A stretch of 64,000 bases of DNA from Pisolithus tinctorius (GCA_024663395.1 JANFAH010000006.1:1674001-1738000), one strand, 5' to 3'. Positions 43,761 through 57,014 are shown, counted from the first letter of the stretch. Notes: generated from the letters alone by a model not told the origin. Numbers and translations: made by a program.

Positions 43761-44459
43761 AGTCTGTGGAAGGGCTCTAAGAGCTCTTTGAGTTCAGTTC
43801 TTTGGTGGGTGGGTCATAAGGATCTCCTTTCCAGATCTACAGACCCCTCCTGGTGGGCTCCAAAACAATGTGGGACATGACTTTGTTACATTTTTCCCCT
43901 GTTCTGCCTGCTGTATGCCTCCTTCCTTTCTTGTCAGGTGTACTGTTCCTTTTACAGCCATCTTCTCTTTGTTCTGACAGCCTTCTATCTCCACCAGTAC
44001 CACTTACCCCTCATGCCTCATTGCAAACATGCATCATTATTGTTCAACCAATAGCATATTTACCTATGGACATGCAGTCACCTCATGGTCCATTTCTTGT
44101 ACAGTACTTAGACTCCCAGCTCAAGTCCTGGAACCCCATACTTGAGCTGCTCAATCATACACAGCATTCCTCAGAACTTTGCCCTCAGTGTCCCTAACCA
44201 GGACCACTCTTACTGGTGTTGCCAAATCCTCTGTCATTTACAGAGGTTACTGCAGCTGTTGCTCAGTAGAAACCACAGTCTGTGACTGAGCTCAACTTAT
44301 GCCTCAACTTTGGTCTTAGTGTAACAGACTTCTGGGAAGCATGCAACTAGGGGAAAGCTGTGGGGAAAACTCCCTAGGGTCATCCCAAGGGGTGCTGAGT
44401 AGGAAGGAGAAGTAGAGTACATTGCTAGAGGCATATGGGCAGATACATGAGACTTGTGG

Positions 44460-47400
44460 TGTGAGTCAAAGTGTGGAAAGCTGGAGTGAACCAACCAAAA
44501 CCAACACCAAAGACAAATATGAGTGAGTGGTGGTTTGACTCCACAGAACCTGGAGGGCAGAAAAATCTGAAGTGGTGTTTTTCAATATGAAGTGCTCATA
44601 GCACAAGTCATCAACAAGTTACAGTGAGGGACAAAAGCATTGCAATGTTTGTGAGGTGTGACTTGCTGCCAATGTAGCTTGGGCTATTCTGCACAGATGA
44701 TCATGATACCTATACCATTGGAAAGGGGTGACTCTAAGCTTTCCAGAGGACTAAGGTTCAGTCCAAACAAAGCAATACATGCCAAGATACACCCTATTCT
44801 TTCTGAAAAGTGCATTGCAATGCTTTTGTCCCTGACTGGTGAAATAGTGAAAAGTGACCTTTTGATGGGATTAAGGGCATGAAGGATGGGAAAATATGAT
44901 TACATAATAGACCACATGGTCTTCCAGATGATTTGTCAGCATGTAAACAATGACAAACATTGGACTTGTACCATTAATCCTCCCTCTTTTACCACAACTC
45001 ATGAAATCATCTCTCTAGCTCACATGGTCATTTTCTCAGGGAATTCTTATCAAATACTGGTGGCCACCACAGTCCCATCAGTATAACATGCTCTCAGAAC
45101 CATCAGTCCCCTAAAAAACCTGCTGTCAGTCATTCCCTGGACTGTTTCCCCCCATGCCTGATGTGTTCTGGGGACTAATCAGTACTTGGAGGGCTGAATA
45201 TGTTATGGAGGTCAATCTGGCACTTCAGCACATGGTGGACACACCAATCCCCTCTCAAAAAATGCATTTCTGGCACAGGGACACTGGTATGGAAGTTAGG
45301 GCAAGACAAAATCCTCTTTATCCCTGGGTGTCATCAGGAGGATATGCTACTGAACTGCCATGGAGCAGAATCCTGTGCTTCCATCTGGCCCTGAATATTG
45401 CCTTTGGTCACATGTGACTGAATAACCCTTTCCCAGTCATCCAAAGTTCAGATCAGAGCAAGATCTAGTGAACCCACTTAGGGTGCTTGGAGCACAAGGA
45501 GGTTTTGTCTCCACCCCAACCTCCACACCAGTGTCCCTGTGCCAGAAATGCATTGGTTGAGAGGGGATTTGTTTGTTCACCATGTGCTGAAGTGCCAGAT
45601 TGACCTCCATAACATATTCAGCCCTCCAAGTACTGATTAGTCCCCAGAACACATCAGGCATGGGGGGAAACAGTCCAGGGAATGACTGACAGCAGGTTTT
45701 TTAGGGGACTGATGGTTCTGAGAGCATTTTATACTGATGGGACTGTGGTGGCCACCAGTATTTGATAAGAATTCCCTGAGAAAATGACCATGTGAGCTAG
45801 AGAGATGATTTCATGAGTTGTGGTAAAAGAGGGAGGGTTAATGGTACAAGTCCAATGTTTGTCATTGTTTACATGCTGACAAATCATCTGGAAGACCATG
45901 TGGTTTATTATGTAATCATATTTTCTCATCCTTCATGCCCTTAATCCCATCAAAAGGTCACTTTTCAGAAAGAATAGGGTGTATCTTGGCATGTATTGCT
46001 TTGTTTGGACTGAACCTTAGTCCTCTGGAAAGATTAGAGTCACCCCTTTCCAATGGTATAGGTATCATGATCATCTGTGCAGAATAGCCCAAGCTACATC
46101 AGCAGCAAGTCACACTTCACAAACATTGCAACACTTTTGTCCCTCACTGTATGCAGGAGTAGATGAATGAGTGATGACTGAGAGGGGGATGCTGGCTAGA
46201 GTAATGATCTTCAATAGAGAGTGTTCCTGGTGCAAGTTGATGCTGAGTTACACAGGAGTGAAAGGATGACTAAGCAAGAGTTGCTGACTAAGGGTAGATG
46301 ACACTGCTGATGATGAATAAAGGTAGATAGACCCTTTCAAATGAGCCTCAATTAATGACAACAAGTTACATACTTCTGAGCTGACTGACTCGATTCATGA
46401 GTGACTTCTGATCCATTACTGCTTTGTAGCTAAGTACAGGGGAGTTTATATACTGTGGAGGGGGAGTGCAGCCTATGACAAATGAGGCACAAATGCTTGG
46501 TAAGTAATGAGTAAGGACTGTAAGCAATGAGTAACCATGATGAGTAAGTGAGAAATGAAAAGTAAACAAGCAAAGAAGATTGGTAAGTATTGACAATGAA
46601 CAAGTCAAGGACAGTCAAAATATCACAGTATGAGTTAAAGAATGTCAGAAACTGAGTAAGCACACTGGTATCACATTAGGGGGTGGCAATGCATGTCAGA
46701 TCTCAGTGGAGACATCACTGGATCAAAAGATGGGATGGCAGATGGACAGTGTTTCCAGATGGGGAAGTATTAAATCTAGAAATGGATGGCATGAGTCAGG
46801 CATCAAAGGGCTTGGGCATTGGGGGTCTGTGGGGTAATGGGAGCATAGGTGATCACATCTCCCACCCATTCATCCTCTCAGTGAAGTTAACAAAGCACTT
46901 CATGAACAGGGCTCCAATGGAGGAGAGGGAGAAGGGGGGACATCTTCTGCTGGGTCTTGCAGTAGGAAGGCAAGATGCACATCATACTCATCATGGATGC
47001 AATCAGGGAGGCTGGAGAACAGCAGACTATACTGTAGCTGTTGCAATGCAGGGAGAATGATAGACAAGATTGGAATAAAGACATTGCAGGGAGCAAGAAG
47101 GAAGGATCTGTGTGCTTCATCAAGTGGGGAGACTGAAATGACTGCATAAGACCTTTCTAACTGAGTGACAGACCTGAGGCAACCAAAGAATGTCCTTCTG
47201 GAAGTCATACTGACAAGGAGAACATGCTGACCTAGCTGCATGGGATGAACCAGGGGGCTTCAGGACAGAAGCTAGTGGGAATGCCTGGCAGATATATGTA
47301 GGCCATTGTCTCTGGCAAAGGAGGCAACTGAGATGATTGATGTAGAGGCAGCCATATCTGATGGACTTAGTGAAATGAGCATCTGATGTATGGAGTGCTG

Positions 47401-47757
47401 TAGAAATGCATAGGGTGCAAGGATCCTTTCCAAACTCAGAAGGCAGGATTGTGTGGCTGAGTACTTTAAGCAAGTGTGGGAATGGAATCAATATCCTTGG
47501 AAATGGTGGAGATACAATGAAAACTGGAATGCTGTACACAGTCACTAAAAACTTTTGATGGGTGCTTAACTCACTTCCTCTCTTCTCTCTAGTACTGACA
47601 ACTCATTCTTGTGCAAAGGATGACTGCTAATGTCCAGCAGTCCTTCTATGCATGAGGACTATAGTCTTCATCTCCATTCATGGCATTGTGTACAACTCAT
47701 CAATGAGTTAGGCAGAGTCAGCTGTAACCATGTCCACAACACCTTTGGTGTGTGGCA
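44460..47757 (-). mobile_element. Repeat X copy 3, split by foldback element 2
   Basis: Inverse orientation: X start (TGTGTGGCA inverse of the X 5' end) near 47757 and the X 3' end (TGTGAGTCAAAGTGTGG inverse) at 44460. Removing the foldback element at 44622-46149 and one TA rejoins CAACAAGTTA with TGCAGGAG, matching copy 1 near 39,350. Net length is about 1.77 kb. The X open frame is still largely readable between about 47,240 and 46,900. Confidence 0.65.
44622..46149. mobile_element. Foldback element 2 (mariner-like TIRs)
   Basis: Second copy of the foldback family, 1,528 bp, with CAGTGAGGGACAAAAG at both ends in inverse orientation and TA on both sides (44620-44621, 46150-46151). The arms are homologous to those of element 1, but the right arm has lost a segment (near 45,960) and more CpG has decayed. 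Inserted in repeat X copy 3. Confidence 0.85.
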
Positions 47758-47924
47758 GCAGAATTTAATTCCAGAGACTTGTGGGTGTGCAAAGAGCAAA
47801 CAGACTGGGTATATGAAATCCCAGATGAGGACCTTCACACAAAGGGGGGAGGTTACTTGATGATGAAGAAGGGGACTGCACTTATTGGCATGGAGGACTC
47901 CAGAGGAAAGGGAGACACTGGAGA

Positions 47925-47990
47925 CACTGTTAGCACTGTAGACACTGTTAGCACTGTAGACACAATAGACTCTTTAGACACTGGAGACTC
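47925..47990. repeat. Short tandem repeats of a GACACTG/TTAGCACTGTA unit
   Basis: GGAGACACTG, TTAGCACTGTAGACACTG (twice) and TTTAGACACTGGAGAC follow each other in a 65-bp stretch between repeat X copy 3 and the copia element. Confidence 0.6.
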
Positions 47991-48077
47991 ACAGACTCAC
48001 AAAAGACCAACAGATAGTGACTCCAAAAGTGGGTGGTAACACTACAGCAGAATTTATATAGTATATGGAACATAGGT

Positions 48078-48369
48078 TGTCAAGAATGTGATCTGGAATT
48101 ATGGTAGCATCCTGGAGTTTCACCCAGAGGGCTTGGAATTTCTCCCCAACCCTTGGAATTAAATTCTGATGTCATTATGCTTACTAATTATGGTACTATA
48201 AATTTTCCACACTGTTCTTTTCCACCTCAGTGGTTACTTCATACACTGAGGTGAGTATAGCTAGGTTCCTGCTTGTTTACTTGGTACTGACATAGTGTAG
48301 AAACTCATACCTTCATTAGGTACTAATATAGTGGTTACTTTGTACACTGAGAAACTCATACCTTCATTA
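48078..48369 (+). repeat. Copia 5' LTR
   Basis: 292 bp. A few differences from the 3' LTR are visible, mostly C/T (for example GATCTGG against GATCCGG and TTCATTA against TTCGTTA). Confidence 0.92.
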
Positions 48370-48381
48370 GGTTATGAGCCC
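48370..48381 (+). promoter_or_regulatory. Copia primer-binding site, initiator-tRNA anticodon type
   Basis: GGTTATGAGCCC directly after the 5' LTR. This is the complement of GGGCTCATAACC, the anticodon-arm sequence of eukaryotic initiator tRNA-Met, as in Drosophila copia, where a half-tRNA primes reverse transcription. Confidence 0.7.
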
Positions 48382-48433
48382 CACTCTCATGCTCTAATTC
48401 CAAAAGAGTTATTACACAGCAACACTACCCACT

Positions 48434-51400
48434 ATGATGAAAGACAATCATTCCTTACAAGTCCCAACCCTAAATGTGGATGGAAGCAACTGGCTATATT
48501 ACAAGGCTTGGGTTGAATGGGCTGTCAGTTCAAAAGGGCTGATTGGACACCTGACCAGCTTGGATGCGAAACCAGAGGACCCTTCAGCAGGGAAAGACTC
48601 CTCCTGGAAGCCCACAGCTGTGGAGCAAAAACTTGTTAATGAATACCCAGAAAAACTCCAGCAATGGGCTAAGGATGACAGATACATCAAGCAAGTGATC
48701 ACTGTGTCACTCCTGGAATCTCTGTTCCTTTGAGTCCTGAAGGAAGAGACTGCGAAGAGTGTGTGGGGTGTCCTCACTGATCTTTTCCAAAATCACTCTC
48801 ATGTCATTGCAATCGACCTGCAGAGAAAACTCCAAGAATCCCACTGTGTGGAAAAAGGTGATGTCTGCGCTCACTTTGACAAGATGCATGCACTGTGCGA
48901 ACAACTTGCTGCACTTGGACAGTCAATCACAGATGATGACTTCGCAGCTATCATTCTCAGCTCACTTCCTGCTTCATATGACTCCAACCTTGCAGCTATG
49001 ACATCTTCAGCCCTAGTCATGCAAAAGGACCTATCTCCAGACTTCATCATCAAAGTAATTTCTGATGAATATGATAGGCACCAAATGCAGACAAAAAGGG
49101 GCAACTCTGGAAACTCTGGAAATTCTGAAGATGTGGCTTACTCAGCAAAGGACAGAAAGAAGCCGAATTGTGAAAACTGTGGAAAGAAAGGTCATATGAA
49201 AGACCAATGCTGGGAAGAGGGTGGTGGAAAAGCTGGGCAAGCGCCCAAGTGGTTCCAGAACAAGGGAAAAGGGAAAAAGGAGAAAGGCACCAGAAAAGCA
49301 GCCACTGCAGCCAGCACATCAGCCAGTTCAAGTGCGCAGACCAGTGCTGACTCAGAACCTGACAGAGTTTGGCTAGCACACCTGCAGGATGACAACTGGC
49401 TCACAGAAATTGTGGAGGAAGAAATTCCAAACCCCCAGGATATTGTTACTGACAAAGAAGATGCATATATGAACAACTATGACCATGTTCTCCTTGCAGG
49501 TGAAAATCTGAATTCTGCAGAAGAGACCATCCTGTTCGACTCTGGCACTTCACATCATATGTCCTCCTACTGCAACAAATTCCTCAATTACAAGCCAATT
49601 GTACCTAAACCTATCACTGCTGCCAACAATCACACCTTTCATGCCATCAGAAAAGGCAATCTTGCAATCTCACTCCCAAATGGCACTACCCAGACCCACA
49701 TTCAACTCAAGGACATGCTCTATGCTCCCAAGATGGGAATCATGCTCATTTCTGTCAGCAAACTTGACATTGCTGGGTATGTGGTGTTATTCTGTGACAA
49801 GCATTGTCAAATCTTTGATGCTTGGAAAAAGAAAGTAGCAGAAATTCCAATGCAGAAGGGCCTCTACTGCCTCAAACGAGCTCATTGTGCCTTTGCAGGC
49901 CTAGCCAAGGCCACAGAATCCTTAACCATGGAGGAGATTCATATCAGGCTTGGCCACATCGCTCCTGAAGCCATCCAGTGCATGCTGAAGGATGGCACAA
50001 TCAGCAGAATTAAACTGGACAAAGCACATTCCACCATGGGCACATGCAATTCATGTGAATATGCCAAAGCAACTTGAAAACCCATCAGGAAGGAGTGTGA
50101 CCCACCCCACTGTGAACACCTAGGTGATGAGGTCCACACAGATCTCTGGGGACCTTCTCCAGTCCAAACCCCAGGCCACAATCAATACTATGTCTCATTC
50201 ACAGATGACCACACTCATTGTACTACCCTATTCTTGCAGAAGACCAAGACCAAGACCTTCAAGTCATACAAGGCCTATGAAGCATGGCTGAACATGCAGT
50301 TTGACACCAAAGTCAAGCAACTTTGCTCAGATCAAGGGGGAGAGTATCTTAGTGTGGAATTTTCAGAATATCTGAAATCCCAAGGCACAGAACAACACAT
50401 AACCATCCATGATACCCCTGAACACAATGGAGTTGCAGAATGGCTCAACAGAACACTTGTTGAGTGTGTGTGAGCAATGATTCATGCCAGCAGCTTACCC
50501 AAGAACCTCTGGGGGGAGGCCATTATGCACACTACTTGGCTCAAAAACTGCTCATCGACTCACCATCTAGGCACAAAAACTCCCTATGAAATGCTCTACC
50601 AAAGACCACCTGACCTCTCAAAAATTCTGGTCTGGGGATGTCATGTCAAGGTCCATGACACCTCTGGCTCCAAACTAGACATGCAAGCCCAACATGGACA
50701 CTGGGTAGGATTTGATCCTGAGAGTGATGGCCACTGCATCTACTGGCCCAACACACAAGCAATCAGAATTGAAAGAAGTGTCATTTTCGAGCACCAGGAT
50801 GTGTCCATACCACATGGTGTGCCACTCAAGGGGGAGCAGGGGAATTCTGACACCTCAGAAAGAAATTCTGAAGCCTCAAAACAAAATTCTGAAGCCTCAG
50901 AATGGAACTCTGCAGCTTCACAGGGAAATTCCGAGGCCATGCAGATAGTCAAGCAACCCACCGAAGCAACTTTGGAAATTCCAAGACTCATTTGGACCCA
51001 CTTGAAGACAATTTTGAAACACCTCCACCTCAACTTCATCATTCCACTCGCCAGCACTTCAAATCAGACTATATGAGGTGCCTACATGCAGGGGAAGGTA
51101 CTTGTGATGGACACATCCCTCTTGACTTTGTAAAAGAACTCCAAGAGAGTGATAGCAACCCAAACAGCCTGAAATCCCAAGAAAATGCTACCTATGTATT
51201 TGACAAAGAACTAGCTACTGATGAAGATGACACCAACATTGTGTATGCTATGGTGGCAGGGATGGCTGAAGCCAAAGGGCTGGATCTGTCAACAGTACAG
51301 GAGGCAAAATCCCAAGCTGACTGGCCGAAATGGCAAAATGCCATAAATGCGGAATTAAAGAGCCTAGAGGAAGCACATACCTGGGATGTCATTGAGTGCC

Positions 51401-52850
51401 CCAAAGGTGCAAACATCATAGGATGCAAATGGGTCTTCAAGATCAAATGCAACACCACCAGAGAAATCAAGAAGTACAAGGCCCACCTAGTCACTAAGGG
51501 CTACTCTCAGATACAGGGCATTGACTACGATGAAACCTATGCTCCTGTCACAAGACTCGCATCTCTCCACACCATACTAGCAATTGCCGCACACAATGAC
51601 TGGGATATCAATGTATTTGATTTCCACTTGGCATTCCTCAATGGCAAACTCGGAGATGGCAAAGACATCTACATGGAGCTCCCTGAGGGCTACACTGTAG
51701 GGTGGAATTTTTCCCATCCAGTTGGGAAGCTAAATGTAGCATTATATGGCTTGAAACAAGGCACGCTTTGGTGGTACCAGAAGCTATGTGCTACTCTCAT
51801 GGATCTTGGGCTCACCAAAGCACATGCAGACTGGGGAGTGTTCTATGGTCACATAGGATCAGAAATCCCCATCCTTGCCAGCCATGTCGATGACTGCACT
51901 GTAACAGGCAGTTCCCCATCATTAATTCACTTGTTCAAACAGGAGATTGGCACTCATTTTAAAATCTCTGACCTAGGGCCCATCAGTTGGCTACTTGGGA
52001 TGAAGGTGACACAGAACAGAGAAGCCTGCATCATATCCCTGTCACAGCAGTCCTACATCAAGGCCATCCTGATGAAATATAACCTCACTGACTGCAAGCC
52101 TGCTGCAATTCCAATGGACCCCAGCATAAAACTCTCCCATGGAGAAATTCCACAGCCAGCCAAAGAAGCTGCATGCATGAAGAACATACCCTACCATGCT
52201 GCTGTTGGCTCCCTCATGCACCTTGCCATTGGAACATGCCCTGACATTGCATTTGCTGTCTCCACAGTTGCACAGTTCAACAATGCACCCAACATGACTC
52301 ACTGGGAGGCTGTGAAACAAATCTACAGGTATATCTCAGGCACAAAAATGCTTGCTTTAACATTTGGAAATTCAGAACAAGGCCTCGAGGGCTATACTGA
52401 TGCAGATGGAGCTTCTCAGGAGCATTGACGTGCTATAAGTGGATATGCCTACCTACTAGATGGTGGAGCTGTCAGCTGGGCTTCATGGAAACAAGAACTC
52501 ATAACACTCTCAACCACTGAAGCAGAGTATGTCACAGCGATTCATGCAGCCAAAGAGGGCCTGTGGCTTTGATGACTCATCAGGGAAGTTTTCCAACCAC
52601 TCAAACATCCTATCCCACTGTATTCTGACAGTCAATCTGCCATTGCACTCACCAAAGATGGCAGCTATCACACTCACACCAAGTACATCAATATACAATA
52701 CCATTTCATTTGTTTCACTGTGGAAAACCATTCCTTTCATTTAATTTATTGTCCTACTGATGACATGGTCGCTGATACCCTTACCAAACCTTTACCTAGC
52801 ATCAAGGTGAAACACTTCACATCTGCACTTGGACTTTGTTCCGATTGAGG
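48434..52850 (+). pseudogene. Copia Gag-Pol polyprotein (five TGA codons, one frameshift)
   Basis: Starts near 48434-48437 (MMKDNHSLQVPTLNVDGSNW, the copia gag N-terminus). Then gag with CCHC knuckle (CENCGKKGHMKDQC), protease (LFDSGTSHHM), GAG-pre-integrase (IHIRLGHIAPEAI, CNSCEYAK) and integrase core (HTDLWGPSP, CSDQGGEYLS, NGVAEWLNRT with D, D and E). RT follows (GCKWVFKIKC, then SHVDDCTVTGSS, with His in the x-V-D-D position) and RNase H (GYTDADGAS, ITLSTTEAEYVTAIHAAKEG). Stops are TGA at 48731, 50075, 50471, 52426 and 52570; at each, Arg is expected from relatives, so CGA to TGA. The frame changes between about 50,945 and 50,990, in the linker before RT. Confidence 0.95.
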
Positions 52851-52855
52851 GGGAG
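52847..52855 (+). promoter_or_regulatory. Copia polypurine tract
   Basis: GAGGGGGAG immediately before the 3' LTR, the expected plus-strand priming site. Confidence 0.75.
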
Positions 52856-53147
52856 TGTCAAGAATGTGATCCGGAATTATGGTAGTGTCTCAGAGTTTCA
52901 CCCAGAGGGCTTGGAATTTCTCCCCAACCCTTGGAATTAAATTCCGATGTCATTATGCTTACTAATTATGGTACTATAAATTTTCTGCACCATTCTTTTC
53001 CACCTCAGTGGTTACTTCATACACTGAGGTGAGTATAGCTAGGTTCCTGCTTGTTTACTTGGTACTGACATAGTGTAGAAACTCATACCTTTGTTAGGTA
53101 CTAATATAGTGGTTACTTTGTACACTGAGAAACTCATACCTTCGTTA
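52856..53147 (+). repeat. Copia 3' LTR
   Basis: 292 bp, same ends as the 5' LTR, followed by TAGGT. Confidence 0.92.
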
Positions 53148-53152
53148 TAGGT

Positions 53153-54587
53153 ATGAGTTGGAATTAAGTGGGGTGGGTAAACTAAAGCTCTGGAAAATAA
53201 AGGTGGACATGTCAGCTGTCAGTGAAATACGGGAGCATGTGAAAGTAGACTGAAAGGTAGAAAAATAAAAGGAAAAAGGGGTGCATGGGTATCTTCCACA
53301 AGAACAAAGGTATAGCATACTGTGGTGTAAAGGGGGGAAGGCAAAGCTAGTGGGGAAGGCAGAAGCACCAAAGGGCAGAGCATATGGGTACAGAGAAAGG
53401 CTTGCAGGATTCTGGGAAACAGGGGTAACCAGAGTTTTTTACTGACATCTGGCAAGATGGTGACTCTGGTCAACATGTTGTTGGTCAGGGAAAAACTCCA
53501 AAGCCAAAAGGGGGTAGAACAAAACATGATGCAACAAGCAGAAAGAATTCCATAAGCAAGGAACAGGGAGCATTGATAGGGCTTGCCTCAGAGTCAGCAG
53601 AATTAACTGACAGTATCTTGTTTCAGCCTCAGGGAGTATACAGCTCCCTACACCAGGAAAATTAGTTTATCTGGCTGCAAATTTCCCACTTTTCATTAGC
53701 TAAGAGCATAGATAAATATAGCTAGGATGTCAACAGAGTTCCTTGGCATCCTCCTGAGCCATCCTGCCTGAAACCCTGACATTGTGATGCCCAGCAGGGC
53801 CCACCCAAATGCTCAACCCCCTCTCCTGCCCTGCCCACCTGATTGACAGCAGCATTTCCCTTTAAGGCAATTCACATGGCATCACCACCCACAAATTTTT
53901 CAAACTAAGTCCACTAAAATGAGTGGCACTGGCTGTGATTGGCTGGGACACTCTTATTTCATGCAGAAATGTGAAGTTGAGAGAGAATGCTGGAATAAAC
54001 TGACTTATGAAGTTTTCTGATAGAAAAAGAATTAATTACATGAGGCTTCAAAACATGTTTTAATATGAGCAGGGCAAGTGATATGAGGTATCACATGCCA
54101 GTAATAATGACCACTATTTTAGGGTAGACTCCTAACAGATATACTGGGTCTTATGGCAAAGTGTGATATGGCCCCCATCCATTGTGCCAAAACAAGGGTG
54201 CTTTGCATTCAATGGGTGAAGATAGGAAGGTGCAAAAATGCTAATAATTAATGTTGACATGCATGAAGTATTATTTTGTCTAGGAATGGTGATTATGCAG
54301 GTATGACAACTGGCTTCAATGTAGATCTTGATTAGTCTTGCAGAATTTCTCAAACATTTGCTGTTTGATCATTCATGTAGTACCTAGTACTATTAAAATA
54401 TGAATCATGCATTTTCATCCTAATACTTGGCAATCTAGAGGAGTCTGTAACAGTCTGTGTAATTGTATGTTGTACTGATAATGATACTACTGTTCCAGTA
54501 GTTGCTACACTGCCCCAGCCTGTAGTGATGCTGGAATGGACTGGGACACTCTGGTCAGAGCTAACCAGTTAGGTACCTTGTTGGGTA
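53153..54587. other. AT-rich, CpG-poor decayed sequence
   Basis: No reading frame with a recognisable domain on either strand and no clear element ends. Composition matches the old elements, so it is probably unrecognisable transposon debris. Confidence 0.5.
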
Positions 54588-55150
54588 CTAAGGTAATGGG
54601 ACTTCTGGCCAGTGCTGTCCAGTACTGTCCAGGGGGGAGCTAGTTTGCTGATGTCCCAAGAAGTTGTGCCCCACACCAAGGTTAGTCACTATTTCATCAG
54701 CAGAGTGTGGAGGTCTACATGAGTTACTCTTGGATAGGTACATCATCATGTCATCTGCATACAAGCTAACAACAAGTTTTTCATTCATTCCTGGAATGTT
54801 GAAGCCTTTCAGCATTGGAGAGTGTGAGAGTAAGCATGCCAGTGGATTGATGATGATGTCAAAGAGGAGGCAAGCTTGGAGGGGGTTTCCTTGCCAGACA
54901 CTGTGGGTGACATCAGGGGAGCTCACCACTCCATTGATCATGACTGTTGTTGTGTTTTTATAGAGTGACTGAACTTTGGCAATAAACAGGTTGGGGAAGC
55001 AGAGTTCTTTCAGGGCAACTAGGAAGCGAGAGTGGTATATACCTTCCCTTGGTCCAGCATGATGATCATTCCATATTCCTCCATGAAGTCAACATATGTA
55101 CATAGGGATTGATTGCAGTGGATAGGGTCAAAAATAAGGGATGAAACCTG
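54588..55150 (-). pseudogene. LINE-type reverse transcriptase remnant
   Basis: Minus strand reads TVMINGVVSSPDVTHSVWQG, QGNPLQACLLFDIIINPLA and GFNIPGMNEKLVVSLYADDM. This has the order of non-LTR (LINE) RT motifs: R/W-QG-x-PLS-x-LLF-x-x-x-x-x-P, then the catalytic YADD box. Upstream (towards 55,150) are further decayed RT residues. No 5' or 3' end could be found. The Arg of RQGDPLS is replaced by Trp (CGG to TGG), again a C-to-T change. Confidence 0.75.
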
Positions 55151-55404
55151 TTCAGTTGGGGTATACTATGGTGTGCATATGTGATGCAAGTCACATGGAC
55201 AGGATTTTCATAAGTTTATAGCCTGTGTTTGGGTTGGCAGTTTTTTTTCTTGTAGTCCCCCCACCCGATTCTACATGCAAGTTACAACGGCAAATAAAGT
55301 ACATACATCAGAGTAAGATTCAAAACTACAGCAGTAATCCGCACACTATGTACACAGTACCCTGTAGGCATACACCAATGTTACAGCAGAGAATTCCAGG
55401 TCAA

Positions 55405-56414
55405 TTAATAGGACTTCAATTCAAGACGGATCTACAAGAGGGTTAGCGAGACAGTGCAGGGCTGTCAAACAAGGAACATACCTCGGAAATGATCTGTTCT
55501 ACCGGAATAGCAAGTTCCCTCACATACTCCGCCAACTTCCTTGGGACCCTCTCCCTACAATTCTGGCAACTTCCTGCCTTGCGGACCATGGTATCGATCC
55601 ACTCCCGCCTCAATAGTGTTTCGACACAGGGACGAATACGCAAAGCCTCGATGACAGAATCCTGGTATTCCTTCTGTGACAATCGGGCAATACCCTGCTT
55701 TCTACAAAACTTGCAATCCAACGGTGGTAAAGGAAAGGTGGTCCATAAGTGCATGAGTTGGGTGATGGCTTGACCGCAGTTTGCGTGATACTTGACCAAG
55801 CGCTGGTAGTCTGAGCCAGAGATGAAGTCAAGCTCAGCGACATAGGTTGGCTCCCACACCGCGAAGCGCAGCATGTACCTGGCAGCCATCGTCGTCTCCC
55901 CCTCGGCCCTATACCGGCAGGCTATGGCAAACACTCGCATGGGCTCTTTCTCCAGGAACTGCGGAGCAGTTATCATCTTGACAACGAATTCACCGACCCG
56001 CTTCATATCATACTTGTCCGCAGCGTCCAAGACCGACATGACAATGTCAAGACTCTCTAGCACAGGCACATCCGTATCATATATGGGGGAACAGAAACTC
56101 AAAAGCTTCCGCAAGATAGCACTGTTTTCGGAAACGGGAATAACGGGCAGTCCATATTTCGTTTGGTCAGCTGAGCTATCCAACGGTGGAGGCTGCGGTA
56201 GTGCGAACATGTTTGCGAAGAACGGGGATGCAAGGGAGAGCAATAATTTATAGAAGCGAAAGTCAACGTTGTCGACGGTTCGCAGGATGACGTCTGCATT
56301 TGGCCGGTTGAAAGGAGCGTCAGCATCCACCGGTTCGGTGGAAGAAGGGTCAATGGCGTGTTGGGTTGCGTTGTGCTCGGGAAGCACGTCAGCTGGTAAC
56401 ATCCAGGCATCCAT
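55405..56414 (-). CDS. BTB/POZ domain protein 3
   Basis: Third BTB/POZ gene. BTB signature NADVILRTVDNVDFRFYKLL near residue 38, then LASPFFANMFALPQPP, the RVFAIACRYRAE block, YQRLVKYHANCGQ, and Cys pairs (CKFCRKQG, CQNCRERV) that may bind zinc. Two exons, 56414-55482 and 55431-55405, give 319 residues ending IRLELKSY, the same short last exon as in the two BTB genes of the left flank. Without splicing the frame ends at 55443. It is the first gene right of the transposon block. Function unknown. Confidence 0.84.
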
Positions 56415-57014
56415 GTTAATAGGATGGCCTCCGACGGCGACGAGTGAGACTTAAAGACGGTAAGCAAAGCCAGGAACCTTTACTGATAGACTGTGCCCCC
56501 GTGCTGTTACAAATTACGGTAGAACAGCCTGTTGACAACGAGAGCCTCCGCCACCTTTTTGTCCTGAAACAGGCTGTCTTATCTCCAACGGCAGACTGAA
56601 TGCACGTGTGATATACTAATTGTCCCGTAGAGCCGCCGGACTAGCAAAGGTCACGAAGGAAAGAGCATCACCAGGTACTATGGAAGTATCGATAAGGATA
56701 ACGGCAGTTCTCATCAGTTGGTTGTCACCTGAAATCGTTGACGTGAATCACACGCCAGTAACATTTCTCATGGGTATTCAAGTCACCCCCAGATTCTAAG
56801 AATCGAGCTCGACACAGATCCATTGGTTGTCAAGGATGCCCATCCTCCCAAAGCAGTGCCAATCGAGCATGGGACAATAACACAAGGCTCTAGGGTATCG
56901 TTATAATATACAAATTTGGATAAGACGGTCGTAAGTCAAGAAAATGTAAATTCAAGGTACAACACACGCAGAGTCTCCATATGACATAGCCCCCTAGACT
57001 TGTTATTCGTCATC

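Larger units (their letters stand above)
48078..53147 (+). mobile_element. Ty1/copia retrotransposon, complete but inactivated
   Basis: 5,070 bp with 292-bp LTRs (48078-48369 and 52856-53147), both starting TGTCAAGAATGTGATC and ending in TTA after ACCTTC. Target duplication TAGGT at 48073-48077 and 53148-53152. The primer site follows the 5' LTR directly, and the polypurine tract GAGGGGGAG (52847-52855) abuts the 3' LTR. A single gag-pol frame fills the inside but carries five TGA codons and one frameshift. It is CpG-depleted. Confidence 0.95.

Noticed and set aside
43853..44197. 114-codon plus-strand frame in decayed sequence
   Set aside because: Opposite to probable retrotransposon gag debris, no motif, CpG-depleted surroundings.
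47925..47990. Possible CRISPR-like or satellite array
   Set aside because: Units are short, irregular and few; no spacer structure; eukaryotic context.
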